Positions 25,381 to 34,038 of a DNA stretch of 64,000 nucleotides are shown one piece after another (positions within the stretch are counted from its first letter, which is position 1; each line of letters begins with the position of its first letter). Location of the stretch: assembly GCF_900100795.1 (NCBI RefSeq), contig NZ_FNCO01000016.1, positions 62,001 through 126,000 of the forward strand, in the 5' to 3' direction. A program made the translations under genes and the position numbers. This DNA is from Pseudomonas abietaniphila (lineage in GTDB: Bacteria > Pseudomonadota > Gammaproteobacteria > Pseudomonadales > Pseudomonadaceae). The notes beneath the pieces were generated by a model. It did not search any database and had not been told where the DNA came from. It worked only from the letters and a program-made list of their open reading frames with translations.

Positions 25381-26515
25381 TTTCGACCGCATCCTCTCCA
25401 GCGAAGACGTGATGCGCCGTCGCGCCACCTTCCTGCAGAAAATCCATGTCGACGGCCCGTTGCTGATCCTGCTGCTGACACTGGCGGCCGGCAGCCTGTT
25501 CGTCCTGTATTCCGCCAGCGGAAAGAGCTGGGACCTGTTGATCAAACAGGCGACCTCGTTCGGCATCGGCCTGGTGTCGATGTTCGTGATCGCGCAACTC
25601 GAGCCGCGCTTCATGGCACGCTGGGTGCCGATCGCTTACGTCTTCGGTGTGCTGCTGCTGGTCGCGGTGGACGTGATGGGCCACAACGCCATGGGCGCCA
25701 CGCGCTGGATCAACATTCCTGGCGTGATCCGTTTCCAACCGTCGGAATTCATGAAGATCATCATGCCGGCGACCATCGCCTGGTACCTCTCCAAGCGCAC
25801 GTTGCCTCCGCATCTGAAGCACGTGGCCGTCAGCCTTGGGTTGATCGGGTTGCCGTTCATCCTGATCGTGCGCCAGCCGGACCTTGGCACCTCGCTGCTG
25901 ATTCTGGCGTCCGGGACCTTCGTACTGTTCATGGCAGGCCTGCGCTGGCGCTGGATCATCAGTGTGATCGCAGCGGCTGTGCCCGTTGCGGTGGCGATGT
26001 GGTTCTTCTTCATGCACGACTATCAGAAGCAACGCATCCTGACCTTCCTTGACCCTGAGAGCGATCCGCTGGGCACCGGATGGAACATCATCCAGTCCAA
26101 GGCGGCGATTGGCTCGGGCGGGGTTTTCGGCAAGGGCTGGTTGCTGGGCACCCAGTCTCACCTGGATTTCCTCCCGGAAAGCCACACCGACTTCATCATT
26201 GCGGTGTTGGGCGAGGAGTTCGGTCTGGTGGGTATCTGTGCCTTGCTGCTGATCTACCTGCTGTTGATCGGTCGCGGCCTGGTCATCACGGCTCAGGCGC
26301 AGACGCTCTACGGCAAGCTGCTCGCAGGCAGTCTGACCATGACGTTTTTTGTGTATGTTTTCGTCAACATCGGTATGGTCAGCGGCTTGCTGCCGGTGGT
26401 GGGCGTTCCATTGCCCTTCATTAGTTACGGCGGAACTTCGCTGGTGACGCTGCTGTCAGCGTTTGGGGTTTTGATGTCGATCCATACCCATCGCAAGTGG
26501 ATCGCTCAGGTTTGA
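25370..26515 (+). CDS. rodA: SEDS glycosyltransferase RodA
   Basis: 381 residues from GTG 25370. An ATG at 25412 would remove 14 residues, but the leader SNFDRILSSEDVMRRR is as I remember it in pseudomonads. About ten membrane helices. SEDS motifs are NAMGATRWINIPGVIRFQPS with its conserved aromatic and arginine, WNIIQSKAAIGSGGVFGKGW, LPESHTDFIIAVLGEEFGL with the catalytic Asp, and PLPFISYGGTSLV. It polymerises lipid II for the PBP2 elongation complex. Confidence 0.96.
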   Translation: MKSNFDRILSSEDVMRRRATFLQKIHVDGPLLILLLTLAAGSLFVLYSASGKSWDLLIKQATSFGIGLVSMFVIAQLEPRFMARWVPIAYVFGVLLLVAVDVMGHNAMGATRWINIPGVIRFQPSEFMKIIMPATIAWYLSKRTLPPHLKHVAVSLGLIGLPFILIVRQPDLGTSLLILASGTFVLFMAGLRWRWIISVIAAAVPVAVAMWFFFMHDYQKQRILTFLDPESDPLGTGWNIIQSKAAIGSGGVFGKGWLLGTQSHLDFLPESHTDFIIAVLGEEFGLVGICALLLIYLLLIGRGLVITAQAQTLYGKLLAGSLTMTFFVYVFVNIGMVSGLLPVVGVPLPFISYGGTSLVTLLSAFGVLMSIHTHRKWIAQV

Positions 26516-26532
26516 TTAAGGTGAACAATTCA

Positions 26533-27543
26533 ATGCAAGTAGTGCGTGGCTGGGCTGCTCGATATGCGCCGCTGGTCGGTCTGATGGGCATCCTCGGTTC
26601 AGTGCAGGAGTCGCTTGCGGGTGACTATGAGGGCTCTCCTCAGGTCGCACAGTTCGTCAGTGACATGACTCGGGATTACGGCTTCGCGGGCGAGCAATTG
26701 ATCGAAGTGTTTCGCAATGTTGAGCGCAAACAGTCGATTCTCGACGCCATTTCGCGGCCCGCCGAGCGGGTCAAGACGTGGAAGGATTACCGGCCGATGT
26801 TCCTGACCGACGCGCGTATCGCGCGAGGTGTGGACTTCTGGCGGCAGCATGAGGCGGTGTTGGCGCGTGCCGAACAAGAGTACGGCGTGCCCGCCCAGGT
26901 GATCGTCGCGATCATTGGTGTCGAAACCTTTTTTGGTCGCAATACCGGAAATTACCGGGTAATCGATGCTTTATCGACGCTGAGTTTCGACTATCCTCCT
27001 CGTGCCGAGTTTTTCCGCAAGGAGCTGCGTGAGTTTTTGCTGCTGTCCCGCGAGGAACAGGTGGACCCGTTGACCCTCAAAGGCTCGTACGCGGGTGCCA
27101 TGGGGTTGCCGCAGTTCATGCCCAGTAGTTTCCGCGCGTATGCGGTGGATTTTGACGGTGATGGCCACATCAACATCTGGAACGATCCGGATGATGCGAT
27201 TGGCAGTGTGGCCAGCTATTTCAAACGCCATGGCTGGGTCGCGGGCGAGCCCGTGGTCAGCCAGGCCAGCGTTCGCGGTGATCGGGTCGACGAGGGTTTG
27301 AGCCCGGGAATCGAGCCGGTGAAGACCGTCGGGGAGTTGCGAGCCTTGGGGTGGGCGAGTCATGATGCGCTGCGCGATGATATGCCGGTCACGGCGTTTC
27401 GCCTTGAGGGCGACAAAGGCCCTGAATACTGGATGGGTTTGAAGAATTTTTACGCAATCACGCGTTACAACCGCAGCGTGATGTACGCCATGGCCGTGCA
27501 TCAGCTGTCTGAAATGCTTGTTCAAGCTCGGGGCGTCAAGTAA
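26533..27543 (+). CDS. mltB: Membrane-bound lytic murein transglycosylase B
   Basis: 336 residues from ATG 26533 with AAGGTG nine bases ahead. A hydrophobic export segment spans about 8-30; I see no lipobox, so it may be soluble in the periplasm. The family 103 fold has the catalytic Glu in IIGVETFFGRNTGNY (about 134-148), then YPPRAEFFRKELREFLLL, GSYAGAMGLPQFMPSSFR and the Ca-loop DFDGDGHINIWN. Position between rodA and rlpA suggests work at the elongation site. The stop overlaps the rlpA start by one base. Confidence 0.93.
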   Translation: MQVVRGWAARYAPLVGLMGILGSVQESLAGDYEGSPQVAQFVSDMTRDYGFAGEQLIEVFRNVERKQSILDAISRPAERVKTWKDYRPMFLTDARIARGVDFWRQHEAVLARAEQEYGVPAQVIVAIIGVETFFGRNTGNYRVIDALSTLSFDYPPRAEFFRKELREFLLLSREEQVDPLTLKGSYAGAMGLPQFMPSSFRAYAVDFDGDGHINIWNDPDDAIGSVASYFKRHGWVAGEPVVSQASVRGDRVDEGLSPGIEPVKTVGELRALGWASHDALRDDMPVTAFRLEGDKGPEYWMGLKNFYAITRYNRSVMYAMAVHQLSEMLVQARGVK

Positions 27544-28574
27544 TGCGGTCATTGCCGATGCAACAACCATTGAAGTTGATGGCCTTCGCGGCGCTGGCAT
27601 TGCTGGTCGTCAGTTGCTCCACCAGTCGACCGACCCAGCAGGGCAACGTTATCCGCGCGCAGCCAGGGCTGGACATCAACCGCGCCCATAAAGACGGTGC
27701 GCCGTGGTGGGACGTTGATGTGTCGCGTATCCCCGATGCCGTGCCGACCCTGCACACCGGTCCTTACAAGGCCAACCCGTACACCGTCCTGGGCAAGACG
27801 TATTTTCCGCTCAGCGACTCCAGTAACTACACCGCGACCGGCACTGCGTCCTGGTACGGCACCAAATTTCACGGGCAGAACACTGCCAACGGTGAAGTGT
27901 ATGACCTGTACGGCATGAGTGCGGCGCACAAGACGCTGCCGCTGCCCAGTTACGTACGCGTCACCAATCTGGACAACAACCGCACTGTGATCCTGCGGGT
28001 CAACGATCGTGGGCCGTTCTATTCGGATCGCATCATCGACCTGTCCTACGCCGCAGCGAAAAAACTGGGTTACGCCGAAATCGGCACCGCTCGGGTAAAA
28101 GTTGAAGGCATCGATCCTGCCCAGTATTGGGCGCAGCGCGGCAAACCTGCGCCGCTGATGCTCGATCAGCCGCAAGTGGCAAGTAATCCTCCGCCACGGC
28201 AGGCGCCGGTTGCAGCGCCGGTGATCACCGCATCGGCGGGCACCATCGAGCAATGGACGCCGCCACCGGCCCAACACGCCGCGCCGGTATCACCGGTTCC
28301 GATCGACGCAAAAAAAAACGTTTCCGGACAAGCGTCTGGGCTGTTTCTCCAAGTGGGAGCCTTCGCCAACCCGGACGCTGCGGAACTCCTGAGGTCGAAA
28401 CTGAGCGGGATGGTTCGGGCCCCGGTTTTCGTGAGCTCGATAGCGCGCAATCAACAGACGCTCTATCGCGTGCGGATGGGGCCGGTCGACACGCCGGGTG
28501 AAGCCCAGCAACTGCAAAACAGCGTAAGGTCGGCCAATCTGGGCTCGCCAAGCGTGGTTACATCGGATCAGTAA
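27543..28574 (+). CDS. rlpA: Septal ring lytic transglycosylase RlpA
   Basis: 343 residues from ATG 27543; ATG 27558 is an alternative. Lipoprotein signal with lipobox LLVVSC. The double-psi beta-barrel (about 95-190) contains GTASWYGTKFHGQNTANGE with the catalytic Glu, and ILRVNDRGPFYSDRIIDLS with Asp. A proline-rich linker leads to a C-terminal SPOR domain (about 262-340, LFLQVGAFANPDAAELLRSK). In P. aeruginosa RlpA cuts naked glycan strands without stem peptides at the septum. Overlaps mltB by one base. Confidence 0.95.
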   Translation: MRSLPMQQPLKLMAFAALALLVVSCSTSRPTQQGNVIRAQPGLDINRAHKDGAPWWDVDVSRIPDAVPTLHTGPYKANPYTVLGKTYFPLSDSSNYTATGTASWYGTKFHGQNTANGEVYDLYGMSAAHKTLPLPSYVRVTNLDNNRTVILRVNDRGPFYSDRIIDLSYAAAKKLGYAEIGTARVKVEGIDPAQYWAQRGKPAPLMLDQPQVASNPPPRQAPVAAPVITASAGTIEQWTPPPAQHAAPVSPVPIDAKKNVSGQASGLFLQVGAFANPDAAELLRSKLSGMVRAPVFVSSIARNQQTLYRVRMGPVDTPGEAQQLQNSVRSANLGSPSVVTSDQ

Positions 28575-28769
28575 CGTCAGACCAGTGATTCGCTTCCCGT
28601 AACGGGAGCGAGTCGACGTTGCCTGGCAAGCGACTTGCCGCCAGAGCAAGCGTTGTCAGCAGCATTTCACGGGTTCATCTGTAGAATGTGAGCCCGTTTG
28701 CCGGGGTAGCCCGGCACCACCGCTTTGCCCGCGAGGGCATGTTTGCCCATTAGCATTTTCGAGAGACGG
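28575..28769 (+). promoter_or_regulatory. Leader region of dacC with stacked hairpins
   Basis: 195 bases between rlpA and dacC contain at least three short dyads: CGCTTCCCGTAACGGGAGCG near 28590, TGCCGGG-GTAG-CCCGGCA (28699-28716) and TGCCC-GCGA-GGGCA near 28727. None has a T run, so partial termination or mRNA processing between the two genes is possible. A separate dacC promoter is likely but not evident. Confidence 0.4.
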
Positions 28770-29930
28770 ATGAACATCACCACCTTTGCAAAACGCCTTT
28801 GCCTGTTAATCCCGCTATTCACCGCACCTGTCGCGTTCGCAGCAGAACAGATGACGCCGTCGGCACCCCAACTGGCTGCCAAGGCTTACGTGCTGATGGA
28901 TGCCAACAGTGGCAACGTTCTGGTCGAAAACAACGGTGACCAGCGTCTGCCGCCGGCCAGTCTGACCAAGCTGATGACCGCATACATCGCTACGCTGGAA
29001 ATCCGCCGTGGCCAGATCGGTGAGAACGACCCGGTCACCGTCAGTGAAAACGCCTGGCGTACCGGCGGTTCGCGGATGTTCATCAAGGTGGGCAGCCAGG
29101 TGACCGTCAGCGACTTGCTGCACGGCATCATCATCCAGTCCGGTAACGACGCCAGCGTGGCGCTGTCCGAGCACATCGCCGGCAGCGAAGACGCGTTCGC
29201 CGACATGATGAACAAGACCGCAGGCGATCTGGGGATGGTCAACAGCCACTTCATGAACCCTACCGGTCTGCCAAACCCTGATCACTACGCCACCGCTCAC
29301 GACATGGCGATCTTGGCCCGTGCAATCATCCACGAAGACCCGGCTCACTACGCGATCTACTCGCAGAAGGAGTTCTTCTGGAACGGCATCAAACAGCCAA
29401 ACCGTAACCTGCTGCTGTGGCGTGACAAGACCGTCGACGGTCTGAAAACCGGTCACACCGAAGAAGCGGGCTACTGCATGGTGTCCTCGGCCGTTCGTGA
29501 TGGCATGCGTCTGATCGCCGTGGTGTTCGGCACCAACAGTGAACAGGCTCGTGCGGCTGAAACCCAGAAGCTGCTGACCTACGGTTTCCGTTTCTTTGAA
29601 ACCCAGACCTTCTATCAGAAGGGCACCGAGCTGGCTCAGGCTGCCGTCTGGAAAGGCACCGAGCGTCAGGTAAAGGCCGGTCTGGCGGACGATCTGTCCA
29701 TGACCATGCCTAAGGGCGAGATGAAGAAGCTGACCGCCAGCATGACCATCAACCCGAAACTGGTTGCTCCCATCGCCAAAGGCGACGTGATCGGTCAGGT
29801 TGAAGTGAAGCTGGACGACAAGGTCGTTCGCACCGCTAATCTCATCGCCATGGACGCTGTCGAAGAAGGTGGTATCTTCCGCCGCCTGTGGGACAGCATT
29901 CGCATGTTCTTCTACAGTCTGTTCAACTGA
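28770..29930 (+). CDS. dacC: D-alanyl-D-alanine carboxypeptidase (PBP5/6 type)
   Basis: 386 residues from ATG 28770. Cleavable signal peptide ending APVAFAAEQ. The penicillin-binding motifs are SLTK (Ser64), SGN in IIIQSGNDASVAL, and KTG in LKTGHTEEAGY. The C-terminal beta domain ends in an amphipathic anchor (FRRLWDSIRMFFYSLFN). The enzyme trims the terminal D-Ala of peptidoglycan pentapeptides in the periplasm. Name follows the P. aeruginosa gene in this position; dacA is the E. coli equivalent. Confidence 0.95.
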   Translation: MNITTFAKRLCLLIPLFTAPVAFAAEQMTPSAPQLAAKAYVLMDANSGNVLVENNGDQRLPPASLTKLMTAYIATLEIRRGQIGENDPVTVSENAWRTGGSRMFIKVGSQVTVSDLLHGIIIQSGNDASVALSEHIAGSEDAFADMMNKTAGDLGMVNSHFMNPTGLPNPDHYATAHDMAILARAIIHEDPAHYAIYSQKEFFWNGIKQPNRNLLLWRDKTVDGLKTGHTEEAGYCMVSSAVRDGMRLIAVVFGTNSEQARAAETQKLLTYGFRFFETQTFYQKGTELAQAAVWKGTERQVKAGLADDLSMTMPKGEMKKLTASMTINPKLVAPIAKGDVIGQVEVKLDDKVVRTANLIAMDAVEEGGIFRRLWDSIRMFFYSLFN

Positions 29931-30026
29931 TCGCGATTGATCACTGACTGACCGTTGCTCCCTACGCCCCTGCCGCCATCGCGGTGGGGGACTGTCCGTT
30001 TTCCGGCTTACGAGGCCGTCACTGCC

Positions 30027-30302
30027 ATGACAGATTCCGAAGTAAAAGCACCGAAAATCGAATTCCCTTGCGCGGACTACCCGATCAAGATCATCGGCGA
30101 CACCGGGGTGGGCTTCAGAGACGAGGTCATCGCCATCGTCAAGAAGCACGCAACGCTCCTCGATGAGAAGGAGGCCGAGCGCCAAAGCAGCAACGGCAAG
30201 TACACCACGCTGCAGCTGCATATCGTCGCGACCGGCCAGGATCAGCTTTACGACATCAACAGCGAGCTGCGCGCCACGGGCAAAGTGCACATGGTGCTGT
30301 GA
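30027..30302 (+). CDS. ybeD: YbeD/DUF493 family protein
   Basis: 91 residues from ATG 30027. The ferredoxin-like fold resembles ACT regulatory domains: EFPCADYPIKIIGDTGVGF, IVKKHATLLDE and YTTLQLHIVATGQDQLYDI are the family segments. It is conserved between dacA-type and lipB genes and was named a lipoate regulatory protein, but its function is not proved. The stop overlaps the lipB start (TGATG). Confidence 0.92.
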   Translation: MTDSEVKAPKIEFPCADYPIKIIGDTGVGFRDEVIAIVKKHATLLDEKEAERQSSNGKYTTLQLHIVATGQDQLYDINSELRATGKVHMVL

Positions 30303-30949
30303 TGGGCGGTTGTCTGGGCTTTCGCGATCTGGGAACGGTCGCCTACGAGCCCGCCTGGCAAGCCATGCAACGCTTCACGGACGGACGCGACCGCGACACG
30401 CCCGATGAAGTGTGGCTGGTGCAGCACCCGCCGGTTTTCACTCAGGGACAGTCCGGAAAACCCGAGCATCTGCTACTTCCGGGTGATATTCCGGTGGTAC
30501 AGGTCGATCGCGGTGGCCAAGTGACTTATCATGGCCCCGGTCAACTGGTGGCCTATCTGATGCTGGATGTCCGCCGCCTGGGTTATGGCGTGCGCGAACT
30601 GGTTACCCGGATCGAGCACAGCCTGATCGACCTGCTGTCCAGTTACGGCGTAACGGCAGCAGCCAAACCCGAAGCACCGGGGGTCTACGTCGACGGGGCG
30701 AAAATTGCGTCCCTGGGCCTTCGTATCCGTAATGGCTGTTCATTCCATGGACTGGCGCTGAATGTCGACATGGATCTGGACCCGTTTAAACGGATTAATC
30801 CCTGCGGGTATGCGGGGCTGGCGATGACCCAGCTGCGCGAACAGGCAGGCCCGATTGAATTTGCCGAGGTTAGTGCCCGGCTGCGTGCGCAGCTCGTCAA
30901 ACACCTCGACTACGCTGAGCAGACGACCCTAACGGGCGGAATCGACTGA
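30302..30949 (+). CDS. lipB: Octanoyl-ACP:protein octanoyltransferase
   Basis: 215 residues from ATG 30302. It transfers octanoate from ACP to lipoyl domains in the cytoplasm. Family signature RGGQVTYHGPGQLVAY (about 72-87), catalytic lysine in GAKIASLGLRI and catalytic cysteine in INPCGYAGL. Coupled to ybeD through a one-base overlap and followed two bases later by lipA, so octanoylation and sulfur insertion are made from one mRNA. Confidence 0.97.
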   Translation: MGGCLGFRDLGTVAYEPAWQAMQRFTDGRDRDTPDEVWLVQHPPVFTQGQSGKPEHLLLPGDIPVVQVDRGGQVTYHGPGQLVAYLMLDVRRLGYGVRELVTRIEHSLIDLLSSYGVTAAAKPEAPGVYVDGAKIASLGLRIRNGCSFHGLALNVDMDLDPFKRINPCGYAGLAMTQLREQAGPIEFAEVSARLRAQLVKHLDYAEQTTLTGGID

Positions 30950-30950
30950 T

Positions 30951-31991
30951 ATGACTACTGCGCATGAGACGGCAGATGCCGTGCAAACCCTGATCCCGAC
31001 AGCGAACGTGGTGACGCCTGAGCGTGCTGCACGTCCGAAAGTTGAAGCGGGTGTGAAGTTGCGTGGCGCGGAAAAAGTGGCGCGCATCCCGGTAAAGATC
31101 ATCCCGACGGTTGAATTGCCGAAAAAGCCGGACTGGATTCGTGTCCGTATTCCAGTATCGCCTGAGGTCGACCGTATCAAGGCGCTGCTGCGCAAGCACA
31201 AGCTGCACAGCGTGTGCGAAGAAGCTTCCTGCCCGAACCTGGGCGAGTGCTTCTCGGGCGGCACCGCGACGTTCATGATCATGGGTGACATCTGCACCCG
31301 TCGTTGCCCGTTCTGCGACGTCGGCCATGGCCGTCCGAAAGCACTGGACGTCGACGAGCCGAAGAACCTGGCCGTTGCCATTGCCGACCTGAAACTCAAA
31401 TACGTCGTGATCACTTCGGTTGACCGTGACGACCTGCGTGACGGCGGTGCCCAGCACTTTGCCGATTGCATCCGTGAAATCCGTGCCCTGTCGCCGAACG
31501 TGCAACTGGAGACGCTGGTGCCGGACTACCGCGGCCGTATGGACATTGCGCTGGAAATCACCGCAGCCACGCCGCCAGACGTGTTCAACCACAACCTGGA
31601 AACCGTGCCGCGCCTGTACAAGGCTGCGCGTCCGGGTTCGGACTATCAGTGGTCGCTGACCCTGCTGCAACGCTTCAAGGAAATGGTTCCTCACGTGCCG
31701 ACCAAATCCGGCTTGATGCTGGGCCTGGGCGAGACCGACGAAGAAGTGATCGAAGTGATGCAGCGCATGCGTGAGCACAACATCGACATGCTGACGCTGG
31801 GCCAGTACCTGCAGCCTTCGCGCAGCCACTTGCCGGTTCAGCGTTTCGTGCACCCGGACACCTTCGCCTGGTTCGCCGAAGAAGGCTACAAGATGGGCTT
31901 CAAGAACGTTGCGTCGGGTCCTCTGGTGCGTTCTTCGTACCACGCCGACGAGCAGGCCAAGCTGGTCAAGTCGTTGCTGACGGCGGGCTGA
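30951..31991 (+). CDS. lipA: Lipoyl synthase
   Basis: 346 residues. Radical-SAM enzyme that inserts two sulfurs into octanoyl groups. The auxiliary cluster cysteines are C89, C94 and C100 (CEEASCPNLGEC); the radical-SAM cluster cysteines are C115, C119 and C122 (CTRRCPFC). LMLGLGETDEEV and the C-terminal GPLVRSSYHADEQ, whose conserved arginine-serine provides the third ligand, are intact. The N-terminal 50 residues are a longer leader than in enterobacteria. Ends the run that began at proA, before a strong terminator. Confidence 0.97.
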   Translation: MTTAHETADAVQTLIPTANVVTPERAARPKVEAGVKLRGAEKVARIPVKIIPTVELPKKPDWIRVRIPVSPEVDRIKALLRKHKLHSVCEEASCPNLGECFSGGTATFMIMGDICTRRCPFCDVGHGRPKALDVDEPKNLAVAIADLKLKYVVITSVDRDDLRDGGAQHFADCIREIRALSPNVQLETLVPDYRGRMDIALEITAATPPDVFNHNLETVPRLYKAARPGSDYQWSLTLLQRFKEMVPHVPTKSGLMLGLGETDEEVIEVMQRMREHNIDMLTLGQYLQPSRSHLPVQRFVHPDTFAWFAEEGYKMGFKNVASGPLVRSSYHADEQAKLVKSLLTAG

Positions 31992-32012
31992 TCGCCAGCG
32001 TTATCGACCCGC

Positions 32013-32051
32013 AAAAAAAACGGGCCGGATAGCAATATCCGGCCCGTTTTT
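32013..32051. terminator. Bidirectional terminator after lipA
   Basis: CGGGCCGGAT (32021-32030) pairs with ATCCGGCCCG (32037-32046) around AGCAAT, with eight A before and five T after the stem. It can end lipA on the plus strand and stop minus-strand transcripts leaving the second MltB-like gene. Confidence 0.93.
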
Positions 32052-32109
32052 GTTTGCCCGCCAATACCGCTTTATGAACGTTCACGGTGCTTCGGTTGAG
32101 GCCACCTCT

Positions 32110-32200
32110 CGTAGGAGCCGGCTTGCTGGCGAACGCGGTGAGTCAGGTACGAAACAGTTGACTGACACACCGCATTCGCCAGCAAGCCGGCTCCTACAGC
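32110..32200. repeat. REPIN, GCCGGCTTGCTGGCGAA type
   Basis: CGTAGGAGCCGGCTTGCTGG at 32110 faces CCAGCAAGCCGGCTCCTACA ending near 32198. The core differs from all other REPINs in this window. Confidence 0.85.
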
Positions 32201-32206
32201 GGATTT

Positions 32207-33541
32207 CTAGGGTCTTCTGAGATTATCCAGCAGCTCTTGCGTCGGATAACCATCGGCCGGCCAGCCAAAGGATTGCTGGGCGCTGCGAATGGCTTTGCGT
32301 GTGTTGGCGCCGATGATCCCGTCTGGAGCGCCGGCGTCGTACTGGCGGGCCGAGAGCAGGGTTTGCAGTTCGATGCGCTCAGAGCGACTCAGTGGGCGGT
32401 CACCGCGTGGCCATTGGCCTGACACATAGCCGCCACCGGTGAAGCGTTCCGACAACAGCCCGATGCCCAGTGCGTAGGAAGACGAGTTGTTGTACTTGAG
32501 GATCGCCCGGAAATTATCCATGACCAGGAATGCGGGGCCTTTGTAGCCCGCTGGCAGCAACAAGGCGGCTTGCTGCTGCAACAGATTGGCCGGTAGCGCC
32601 GAACCGTTTGGCAGCTTGAGGCCCATCTGCTGCCATTCAGCGATGGTTTTGCGTGTCGAGGCGTCAGCCAGGGCGTAATCGAAGCCCGGGGCCAGTTGCA
32701 CTTCAAAGCCCCACGGTTGGCCTTTTTGCCAGCCCGAGCTTTGCAAATAGTGCGCGGTGGACGCCAGCGCATCCAGTGGCGAGTTCCAGATGTCGCGGCG
32801 ACCGTCACCGTCGAAATCCACAGCGTGGGTGTTGTAGGTCGTGGGAATGAACTGCGTCTGCCCCATCGCGCCCGCCCACGAGCCCAGCATGCTAGGCGCA
32901 TCAATGTCGCCGTGCTGAATGATCTGCAAGGCTGCGATCAACTGATCCTGAGCGAACTGCGGGCGTCGGCCTTCGTAGGCCAGGGTCGCCAATGAGCGAA
33001 TCACCGATTGCGTGCCCTGAAACTGGCCGAAACTGCTTTCCATGCCCCACACCGCGACCAGTGCCTGACGATCCACGCCGTAGCGCTGTTCGATCGCCGT
33101 CAGGGCGTCCGCGTACTGCGCCAGTAATGCCTGGCCTTTGCGTACGCGCACGGCAGACATCGCGCTGTCGAGGTATTCCCAGACTGGACGGGTGAATTCG
33201 GGCTGGCTGCGATCAGCCTTGACCACGCTCATGTCCGGTGTGACACCGGCGAAGGCGCGGTCGAACACGTCAGGACGAATGCCTGCATTCAAGGCTTGGG
33301 CGCGGAACATGCTCTGCCACTCGCTGAAGCTCATCGCAGGCTGGATTTCAAAGTTGCTGTCGTCGGGCTGGGCCACGGCAGAGGGCACGGTGGGCGAAGC
33401 TTTGGCGACATTGAGAGGCGCGGTTTGAAGAGGTGTTGCGACGGCAGCGGTGGGTTGCTCCGCGCAGGCGACCAGTACAGAGAGACCGGAGGCGGCGATC
33501 AGTTGGCGAACAGGCCAACGACGGGGAAAACTAAAGGGCAT
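32207..33541 (-). CDS. MltB-like lytic transglycosylase with peptidoglycan-binding domain
   Basis: 444 residues from ATG 33541; an in-frame GTG at 33553 is the alternative. Lipoprotein signal with SVLVACAEQ as lipobox. The family 103 catalytic domain has Glu in VAVWGMESSFGQFQGT, AGAMGQTQFIPTTYN, and DFDGDGRRDIWN. A PG_binding_1 domain ends the protein (about 375-440, SRSERIELQTLLSARQYDAG). It matches the position of the SltB3-type enzyme of P. aeruginosa. Together with mltB it gives two family 103 enzymes within 6 kb, one with and one without the binding domain. Confidence 0.9.
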   Translation of the reverse strand: MPFSFPRRWPVRQLIAASGLSVLVACAEQPTAAVATPLQTAPLNVAKASPTVPSAVAQPDDSNFEIQPAMSFSEWQSMFRAQALNAGIRPDVFDRAFAGVTPDMSVVKADRSQPEFTRPVWEYLDSAMSAVRVRKGQALLAQYADALTAIEQRYGVDRQALVAVWGMESSFGQFQGTQSVIRSLATLAYEGRRPQFAQDQLIAALQIIQHGDIDAPSMLGSWAGAMGQTQFIPTTYNTHAVDFDGDGRRDIWNSPLDALASTAHYLQSSGWQKGQPWGFEVQLAPGFDYALADASTRKTIAEWQQMGLKLPNGSALPANLLQQQAALLLPAGYKGPAFLVMDNFRAILKYNNSSSYALGIGLLSERFTGGGYVSGQWPRGDRPLSRSERIELQTLLSARQYDAGAPDGIIGANTRKAIRSAQQSFGWPADGYPTQELLDNLRRP

Positions 33542-33629
33542 TCTGGGGTCCACAGGTATAAACCGTAAGGTGCAGACCTTAACATGCTGGCCCGGCTGGC
33601 GGGGCGCCGGTCAGTAACCTGAAATGTTT

Positions 33630-33788
33630 TCAGGCCGCCATAACGGAAGAAGCCTCCCAGTTGTTCGACTGGAAGGCTTCGCGGCGGTAGCTGCCTTTGC
33701 CCTTGGCGGGTTGTTCCTGACGGCTTCGGAACAGTGGCTGGGCGATGATGGATTTGGCCTTGTTCGGCCGTTTCTTTGGCTTGCTCAT
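33630..33788 (-). CDS. arfA: Alternative ribosome-rescue factor A
   Basis: A 52-codon gene from ATG 33788 to TGA 33630. The product MSKPKKRPNKAKSIIAQPLF continues with FRSRQEQPAKGKGSYRREAF and SNNWEASS, matching E. coli ArfA in the LFRxRxExxxKGKGSYxR core and in the NWEAS element. ArfA brings RF2 to ribosomes stalled on non-stop mRNAs as a back-up to tmRNA. A strong hairpin lies inside the last third of the coding sequence. AGAGAGACCTGCC precedes the start, with GAGAGAC as a moderate ribosome site. It is easily missed by gene callers because of its length. Confidence 0.88.
   Translation of the reverse strand: MSKPKKRPNKAKSIIAQPLFRSRQEQPAKGKGSYRREAFQSNNWEASSVMAA
33649..33680 (-). promoter_or_regulatory. 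Hairpin within the arfA coding sequence
   Basis: GAAGCCTCCCAGT (33649-33661) and ACTGGAAGGCTTC (33668-33680) pair at 12 of 13 positions with a six-base loop. In the arfA mRNA this stem covers the codons from EAF to EAS. In E. coli the equivalent hairpin is an RNase III site or terminator that makes the arfA message itself non-stop, so that tmRNA represses ArfA. No T run follows here, so RNase III cleavage is the more likely mechanism. Confidence 0.75.
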
Positions 33789-33885
33789 GGCAGGTCTCTC
33801 TCTGCGGGGTGGTGGAAGCGGCGGTGATCATCGGGCATGTCAGCGCAGAGGTCTAATTGATCTGCGCTATGGGTTAGACGTGCGA

Positions 33886-34025
33886 CCTGTAGGAGCGTGG
33901 CTTGTCCCGCGATCGGCGGGGAACCCGCCGCAAAATCAGGCAAATGCAGCTTGGCTGACACACCGCGTCTTTCGAATTTACGACGACTGCGTCGCCGATC
34001 GCGGGACAAGCCACGCTCCTACAGG
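33886..34025. repeat. REPIN, GTGGCTTGTCCCGCG type
   Basis: CTGTAGGAGCGTGGCTTGTCCCGCGATC at 33887 faces GATCGCGGGACAAGCCACGCTCCTACAG ending at 34023. The spacer of about 80 bases carries a GGCGGGGAACCCGCC hairpin. Confidence 0.87.
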
Positions 34026-34038
34026 GGGGCGTTGTGAA

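Noticed and set aside
23386..25614. A 742-codon open frame antisense to mrdA
   Set aside because: Same third-position effect; PBP2 motifs on the plus strand are complete.
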